From JBEIJQ01 sp040380145 (GTDB lineage Bacteria; Bacteroidota; Bacteroidia; Chitinophagales; Saprospiraceae), in NCBI GenBank assembly GCA_040380145.1, contig JBEIJQ010000125.1, positions 1 through 9,217 of the forward strand: 9,217 bases of DNA, in the 5' to 3' direction. The notes under the pieces were generated by a model. It was not told where the DNA came from. It saw only the letters and a list, made by a program, of their open reading frames with translations, and did no database searches. Shown here in pieces: positions 5,772-9,217 of this stretch. Within the stretch, counting starts at the first letter, position 1. Each line of letters starts with the position of its first letter. A program made the translations under genes and the position numbers.

Positions 5772-6476
5772 TCACTTGCGGTCTTGTTCGGCAAAGACTT
5801 TTTTCAACAGGGCCGTGGTGCGCTGCACGGGATCTTTTCGGATGGATTTTTCTTCCTTGGCGATCATGAAGAAAACCCCGTCGATGGCCTTTTTGGTGAC
5901 ATGGTCGTCGAGGTTGGGGTTGACCTGCTGCACGAACGGGATCTTGTTGTAGGTGGAGAAGACCTTGTTCCAAGCGTCGATCGCGCCCACTTTGCCCAGC
6001 GAAGATTTGATGGTCGGTTGGAAGGCGTTGTACAGGTTGGTGGAAGTGGTCCGGCGGAGGTATTCCGTGGCGGCGTTGTCGTTGCCCATCAGGATGTTTT
6101 TGGCGTCGTTGATGGTCATTTTCTTGATGGCGTCCACAAAGATCGGGGCGGCGCTCTTGGCGGCGTCCTCGGCGGCGCGGTTCATTTTTTCGACGGCCGC
6201 GTCCACCAATCCGCCCATGCCGATCTCGGAGAGTTTTCCGGTCACCTGCTGGGCCTCGGGGGGCAGCAGGATCTTCACGGCGGCATTGCGGAAAAAGCCG
6301 TCGCGGGCTGCCAGCACCGAGGTGCCCTTGTTGGTGCCCTGCGTGAGGGCCTCTTTCAGGCCGTTGATGATGTCGGTGGTCGAAAGCCCCGCAGCGCCGT
6401 TTTGGGCCAGCTGGTTCAGCATGTCGCAGGAGGGGAGCAGCAGGAGCAAAAAGGGAAAAACGAGCAATTTTTTCAT
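5772..6476 (-). CDS. DUF4197 domain lipoprotein
   Basis: A 234-residue lipoprotein. The N-terminus MKKLLVFPFLLLLLPSC has a lipobox-like LPSC with Cys17 as the lipidated residue, a substrate for Lgt such as the one at 1525-2772. The remaining sequence is the mostly helical DUF4197 domain, whose function is unknown. The conserved C-terminal signature is clear: PNLDDHVTKKAIDGVFFMIA (about 187-206), then EEKSIRKDPVQRTT and LLKKVFAEQ. The helical segment around KMNRAAEDAAKSAAPIF (98-113), with ITINDAKNIL-like sequence after it, also fits the family. The start at 6476 is fixed by the signal sequence; the frame is open further upstream to 6926 but overlaps the DCC gene in another frame. It follows the DCC gene by 86 bases and precedes the exported protein by 33 bases, both on the same strand. 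Confidence 0.9.
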   Translation of the reverse strand: MKKLLVFPFLLLLLPSCDMLNQLAQNGAAGLSTTDIINGLKEALTQGTNKGTSVLAARDGFFRNAAVKILLPPEAQQVTGKLSEIGMGGLVDAAVEKMNRAAEDAAKSAAPIFVDAIKKMTINDAKNILMGNDNAATEYLRRTTSTNLYNAFQPTIKSSLGKVGAIDAWNKVFSTYNKIPFVQQVNPNLDDHVTKKAIDGVFFMIAKEEKSIRKDPVQRTTALLKKVFAEQDRK

Positions 6477-6562
6477 GATAAAAATGTTGGAAAACGATGG
6501 AGAGATGGTTTGGAAAAAAGTGGGACGAAAGGGCTTTTCAAAAACCTTGCCGAGCGGTCGCG

Positions 6563-6955
6563 CTACAAAAAACGCGCTCGGATCTCGGGCGTGGGCATCA
6601 TGCAGGCATCGTGCTTGCCGAACATTTTGTAGCGGTTTTTGGCAAAGAGCCGGTAAAAAAAATCGCGGATGAACCGCGGCACCAGCAGGAATACCGACAG
6701 AACGGGCCACAGCCCGCGCAGGCCACGGGCGATCCGCAGGGCCGCCGTGGTGTAGGTGTAGGCCCGGCCGTTCTCGATCAACACCAGGGAATCCAAGAAA
6801 TCGGGTGGCAGGCCGTTGGCCGTGAGCAGCGCCGCCCCCTTCTCCGACTGGACGGGACAAAACTTGAACCGGCCCTTGGGGTCGTTCCGGATGATGAGGT
6901 TCACGCTGCCGTTGCAAAACGCGCAAACGCCGTCGAAAAGCACGATGCGGTCCAT
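6563..6955 (-). CDS. DCC-family (DUF393) thiol-disulfide oxidoreductase-like protein
   Basis: A 130-residue protein named for its N-terminal DxxCxxC motif: LFDGVCAFCNGSVNLII, with Asp8, Cys11 and Cys14, which resembles a thioredoxin-type redox pair. The family's C-terminal signature is present as YRLFAKNRYKMFGK then D-x-C-x2-P (101-121). The family is annotated as a predicted thiol-disulfide oxidoreductase, although biochemical proof is sparse. A hydrophobic stretch at about 82-94 (LWPVLSVFLLVPR) is typical and may touch the membrane; there is no signal peptide, so the protein is cytoplasmic or membrane-peripheral. The ATG at 6955 starts at the family's usual MDRIVLFDG; a longer frame to 6991 adds 12 unrelated residues. 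It is the first gene of the minus-strand run, divergent from the SUMF1 gene. Confidence 0.9.
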   Translation of the reverse strand: MDRIVLFDGVCAFCNGSVNLIIRNDPKGRFKFCPVQSEKGAALLTANGLPPDFLDSLVLIENGRAYTYTTAALRIARGLRGLWPVLSVFLLVPRFIRDFFYRLFAKNRYKMFGKHDACMMPTPEIRARFL

Positions 6956-6988
6956 TGTCGTCGATCGAGGAAAAATTTTCCCGAAAAG

Positions 6989-6996
6989 CAAATAAA
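6989..6996 (-). promoter_or_regulatory. Candidate -7 element for the minus-strand gene run
   Basis: Read on the minus strand, TTTATTTG matches TAnnTTTG at 7 of 8 positions and lies 33 bases before the ATG at 6955. The spacing resembles that of the lgt promoter. The match is imperfect and the region is AT-rich, so chance is possible. Confidence 0.3.
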
Positions 6997-7020
6997 CGAC
7001 TTTTAAAGGGAAAAATAGTG

Positions 7021-7028
7021 TATATTTA
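7021..7028 (+). promoter_or_regulatory. Candidate -7 element for the SUMF1-domain gene
   Basis: TATATTTA matches the Bacteroidota TAnnTTTG box at 7 of 8 positions and sits 27 bases before the ATG at 7056. Together with the minus-strand candidate it makes the 100-base gap 6956-7055 a plausible divergent promoter region. There is no distinct -33 TTTG. Confidence 0.35.
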
Positions 7029-7055
7029 CAGTGTTTTCAAAAAACATCGTGAAAA

Positions 7056-8036
7056 ATGAGAGCAACTATGTCGCTGATCCTGTTGCTGGGCCTCTTTGCC
7101 CGCTGCCAACCCTCCCGTCCGACGATCCATGCGGGGCAGGGCAGGATCGGCGCCGACGGGATGGTGGCGATCAAGGGCGGCAGTTTCCGGATGGGCGATC
7201 CCTTCGGGGAGAGCGGCGGAGACGAATACCCGCACATCGTGACGTTGAGCGGTTTTTACCTCGCCTCGCACGAAATCACGGTGCGGCAGTTCGCGGATTT
7301 CGTGGAGGCCACGGGCTACCGCACCACGGCGGAGGAGCAGGACAGCAGTTGGATTTTCGATCCCTTGGCCGGGCGCTGGGCGGCCAAACGGGGGCTGAGT
7401 TGGCGCGACGACGCCACAGGCCGTCCGCGTCCGCTGACGGAATACGATCATCCGGTGGTGCACGTGAGCTGGTTCGACGCCGCTTTTTACTGCAACTGGC
7501 GCAGCATCCGCGAGGGGCTTCCGCCCTGCTATGTGTTCGAAGAGGAAACCTTCCGCTGCAATTTCCGGGCGAAGGGCTATCGGTTGCCCTCGGAGGCGGA
7601 ATGGGAGTTCGCGGCGCGCAGCCGCGGCAAGACATACCGCTATGCTTGGGGCAACGGCTTTCCCAAGGGCGCCAACCTGCTCGACGAGACGGCGGCCGAG
7701 CGGTTCCAAATTCCGCTTTCGACCGACAGCGTTTGGTTGGGCTATGCCGACGGCTATCCCACCACGGCGCCGGTGGGCGCGCTCGGGCACCCCAACGAAC
7801 TGGGCCTGTACGACATGACCGGCAATGTGTGGGAGTGGTGCTGGGACCTGTACGGCGAATACCCGACGGGCGATGTGCAGATCAATCCATACGGGCCGGG
7901 GCGGGGAGGCTCCGTCGTGTTCCGCGGCGGCTCGTGGGACGCTTCGCCGCACCTGTGCCGCAACACCGGGCGCGGCGGCAACCGACCGGGTTTCCGCGAC
8001 AGCGGCATAGGGTTTCGGGTGGCGCGGAGCCGTTGA
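7056..8036 (+). CDS. SUMF1 (formylglycine-generating-enzyme-like) domain protein, probable lipoprotein
   Basis: A 326-residue protein with a complete SUMF1/FGE-sulfatase domain: MVAIKGGSFRMGD (36-48), the HEITVRQFADFVEATGY segment (72-88), HPVVHVSWFDA (132-142), RLPSEAEWEFAAR (176-188), ELGLYDMTGNVWEW (248-261), FRGGSW (289-294) and IGFRV (318-322). Authentic FGE oxidises a sulfatase cysteine and needs two cysteines near the end; aligned after GGSW, the first position is Ala and only the second (Cys301) is present, and no sulfatase gene is nearby. A role other than sulfatase activation is therefore likely, as for the Gld or NirV-type relatives. The N-terminus (MRATMSLILLLGLFARC) is a signal peptide followed by Cys17, suggesting a lipoprotein, but Arg at -1 is atypical for a lipobox. 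Translation could also start at the ATG at 7068. It is divergent from the DCC gene, and the next gene follows after 98 bases. Confidence 0.88.
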   Translation: MRATMSLILLLGLFARCQPSRPTIHAGQGRIGADGMVAIKGGSFRMGDPFGESGGDEYPHIVTLSGFYLASHEITVRQFADFVEATGYRTTAEEQDSSWIFDPLAGRWAAKRGLSWRDDATGRPRPLTEYDHPVVHVSWFDAAFYCNWRSIREGLPPCYVFEEETFRCNFRAKGYRLPSEAEWEFAARSRGKTYRYAWGNGFPKGANLLDETAAERFQIPLSTDSVWLGYADGYPTTAPVGALGHPNELGLYDMTGNVWEWCWDLYGEYPTGDVQINPYGPGRGGSVVFRGGSWDASPHLCRNTGRGGNRPGFRDSGIGFRVARSR

Positions 8037-8099
8037 AACGCGCATCGCGACAAGGCCATCGCCAACCGGCCGGCCAGATGTTTTTTTGGGAAAAATGCA

Positions 8100-8107
8100 G
8101 ACCTTTG
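8100..8107 (+). promoter_or_regulatory. Candidate -7 element for the SDR gene
   Basis: GACCTTTG matches TAnnTTTG at 7 of 8 positions (the first T is replaced by G) and lies 27 bases before the ATG at 8135, the same distance as the candidate before the SUMF1 gene. The SDR gene may alternatively be read through from the SUMF1 gene. Confidence 0.25.
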
Positions 8108-8134
8108 CGGGGCTCAACAACTCACCTCCTTTCC

Positions 8135-8938
8135 ATGCAACTTTTTTCCCTGCAAAACAAAACCGCCATCGTGACCGGCGCCTGCGGGCTGATCGGCAAA
8201 GAACATTGCCGTGCCTTGGCCGAGGCCGGCGCGGATGTGGTGGCGATCGACATGAACGGTGCCGCTGCCGAGGCCGTGGCCGCTGGGCTGGGGCCCCGCC
8301 ACCTCGGTCTCGGGGCCGATGTCACCGACCCCGCTTCACTGGCCGCTGTCCGCGAGACCATTTTGGCCCGTTTCGGCCACATAGATGTGCTGGTGAACAA
8401 CGCGGCCATCAACGACATGTTCGAAAACCCCGCTTTGGCCGCCGAGCAGTCCATGTTCGAGCACTACCCGGTGGAAATGTTCCGCAAATCGCTGGAAGTC
8501 AATGTCACGGGCGTGTTCCTGTGCAGCCAGGTCTTTGGCGCCCCGATGGCCGAACAGGGCCACGGCAGCATCGTCAACGTCGCTTCGACCTACGGCGTGG
8601 TGGGGCCCGACCAGTCCATCTATGTGGATCCGACGGGCAAGCAGACCTTTTTCAAATCCGCTTCTTACCCGGCTACCAAGGGCGCGGTGGTCAACTTCAC
8701 CCGCTTTTTGGCCGCGTATTGGGGGGCCAAAGGCGTTCGCGTGAACACCCTTTCGCCCGGCGGCGTGGAAAACGGCCAAGACGAATGGTTCGTGGAAAAT
8801 TACGCCCGCAAAACGCCGCTCGGCCGTATGGCCCAGCCCACCGATTACCGCGGCGCGCTGGTGTTCCTAGCCTCCGACGCCTCTGCCTATATGACCGGCG
8901 CCAACCTCATCGTGGACGGCGGCTGGACGGCCATCTGA
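8135..8938 (+). CDS. Short-chain dehydrogenase/reductase (SDR) family oxidoreductase
   Basis: A 267-residue classical SDR. The Rossmann nucleotide motif is TGACGLIG (14-21), with Asp39 at the end of strand beta-2 (VVAIDMN), which usually means NAD rather than NADP. NNA is at 88-90, the catalytic tetrad is Asn123, Ser151 (NVASTYG), Tyr178 and Lys182 (YPATK), and SPGG (207-210) and the C-terminal LIVDGGW are typical. The substrate cannot be read from the sequence. The insertion around PDQSIYVDPTGKQTFFKSAS between Ser151 and Tyr178 is reminiscent of SDRs found with sugar and surface-glycan genes (PtmA-like), but no such genes are in the window. The ATG at 8135 starts the protein just before the first strand; the open frame upstream overlaps the SUMF1 gene. 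No strong terminator follows. Confidence 0.9.
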   Translation: MQLFSLQNKTAIVTGACGLIGKEHCRALAEAGADVVAIDMNGAAAEAVAAGLGPRHLGLGADVTDPASLAAVRETILARFGHIDVLVNNAAINDMFENPALAAEQSMFEHYPVEMFRKSLEVNVTGVFLCSQVFGAPMAEQGHGSIVNVASTYGVVGPDQSIYVDPTGKQTFFKSASYPATKGAVVNFTRFLAAYWGAKGVRVNTLSPGGVENGQDEWFVENYARKTPLGRMAQPTDYRGALVFLASDASAYMTGANLIVDGGWTAI

Positions 8939-8975
8939 TCGGTGCGGCCTTTGGGCGCGTGATTTTTTCAGAATC

Positions 8976-8999
8976 AGGATTTTAGGATTTACAGGATTT
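8976..8999 (+). repeat. Short AGGATTT tandem-like repeat
   Basis: AGGATTT occurs three times, at 8976-8982, 8984-8990 and 8993-8999, with periods of 8 and 9 bases, followed by a T run. On the minus strand it reads AAATCCT units, a type of intergenic repeat familiar from Bacteroidota and some cyanobacterial genomes. It lies 37 bases after the SDR stop. Confidence 0.6.
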
Positions 9000-9060
9000 T
9001 TTTCGGTTCCTGCGGAGCCGTGGTATGCTGTAATCCTCAAAATTGTCATGGAGAAAAATT

Positions 9061-9079
9061 TCTAATGGCCGCCATTAGA
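9061..9079. repeat. 19-base near-perfect palindrome
   Basis: TCTAATGGC (9061-9069) and GCCATTAGA (9071-9079) are exact reverse complements around a single C. A smaller inverted pair AGAAA/TTTCT (9052-9056 and 9059-9063) overlaps its left edge. The short centre suits a dimeric protein binding site better than an RNA hairpin. It may serve a gene to the right of the window. Confidence 0.5.
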
Positions 9080-9153
9080 GATTATCGGTTGTAAAAAATT
9101 GAAATACAGCCTATAAAGAACAGTTGAGCCCCTTGAAAATCGAATAGCGACCT

Positions 9154-9168
9154 GTAAGAATTTCTTAC
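9154..9168. repeat. 15-base near-perfect palindrome
   Basis: GTAAGAA (9154-9160) and TTCTTAC (9162-9168) are exact reverse complements around a single T. It has the same single-base-centre geometry as the palindrome at 9061 but a different sequence. Confidence 0.4.
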
Positions 9169-9217
9169 GGCCCAGCCGGCCTTCGAGAAAATCCCGACAG
9201 CACGGCTTTTGGCAGCG

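Larger units (their letters stand above)
8939..9217. other. Non-coding right end with repeats and palindromes
   Basis: No gene was identified on either strand; short open frames running off the right edge have no recognisable similarity. The stretch contains AGGATTT repeats, an imperfect hairpin (CGGTTCC/GGAGCCG at 9004-9020) and two palindromes listed separately. Confidence 0.5.

Noticed and set aside
8050..8087. GC-rich CCGGCCGG segment followed by T7 as a terminator of the SUMF1 gene
   Set aside because: No proper stem-loop with adequate loop and stem length could be drawn directly before the T run.
7026..8120. Minus-strand open frame (364 codons) opposite the SUMF1 gene
   Set aside because: It is a shadow of a clearly recognised gene; it contains no family motif and is biased to Arg, Ala and Pro.
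1..9217. CRISPR array, tRNA or rRNA genes, toxin-antitoxin pair, or phage-defence system
   Set aside because: Looked for on both strands by eye; no regularly spaced repeats, cloverleaf sequence, rRNA-like conserved stretch or recognisable defence domain was seen.

Overview
The window looks like a chromosomal segment of a GC-rich member of the Bacteroidota, possibly Saprospirales/Lewinella-like (the phylum is well supported, the finer placement is a guess). The evidence is: a Bacteroidota-type Lgt with GRLGCHFSGD in place of GRIGNFINGE; a TATCTTTG element matching the phylum's TAnnTTTG -7 promoter box; few Shine-Dalgarno sequences; several secreted proteins and lipoproteins; and AGGATTT-type intergenic repeats. 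Most genes are GC-rich, and the intergenic DNA has long A and T runs.

Layout. 1-228: a decayed C-terminal piece of a formylglycine-generating-enzyme-like (SUMF1) domain on +. 229-550: AT-rich, homopolymer-rich DNA without a credible gene. 551-1408 (+): exported M48 metalloprotease, followed by a perfect GC-rich terminator. 1525-2772 (+): lgt, prolipoprotein diacylglyceryl transferase, with its own promoter-like -7 box. About 2812-3839 (+): a degenerate IS3-family insertion sequence with intact orfA and a badly broken orfB. 3966-4352 (+): an AT-rich gene for a small secreted protein of unknown function.

6955-4471 (-): a co-directional run, read right to left, of a DCC-family (DUF393) thiol-disulfide oxidoreductase-like protein, a DUF4197 lipoprotein, an exported protein of unknown function and purE. 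The last three are tightly packed (33 and 14 bp gaps) and probably cotranscribed. 7056-8036 (+) is divergent from this run and encodes a SUMF1-domain protein, probably a lipoprotein. 8135-8938 (+) encodes an SDR-family oxidoreductase. 8939-9217 is non-coding, with a short AGGATTT repeat and two near-perfect palindromes.

Functionally this is mostly housekeeping and envelope DNA: Lgt lipidates proteins such as the DUF4197 lipoprotein and possibly the SUMF1 protein encoded here, and the M48 protease acts in the envelope. PurE belongs to purine synthesis and seems to ride in an unrelated operon. I found no clear new multi-gene system. The points most worth a second look are the SUMF1 remnant at the left edge (its fold is shared by diversity-generating-retroelement targets), the SUMF1 protein lacking one catalytic cysteine, the AT-rich secreted protein beside the dead IS, and the palindromes at the right edge.
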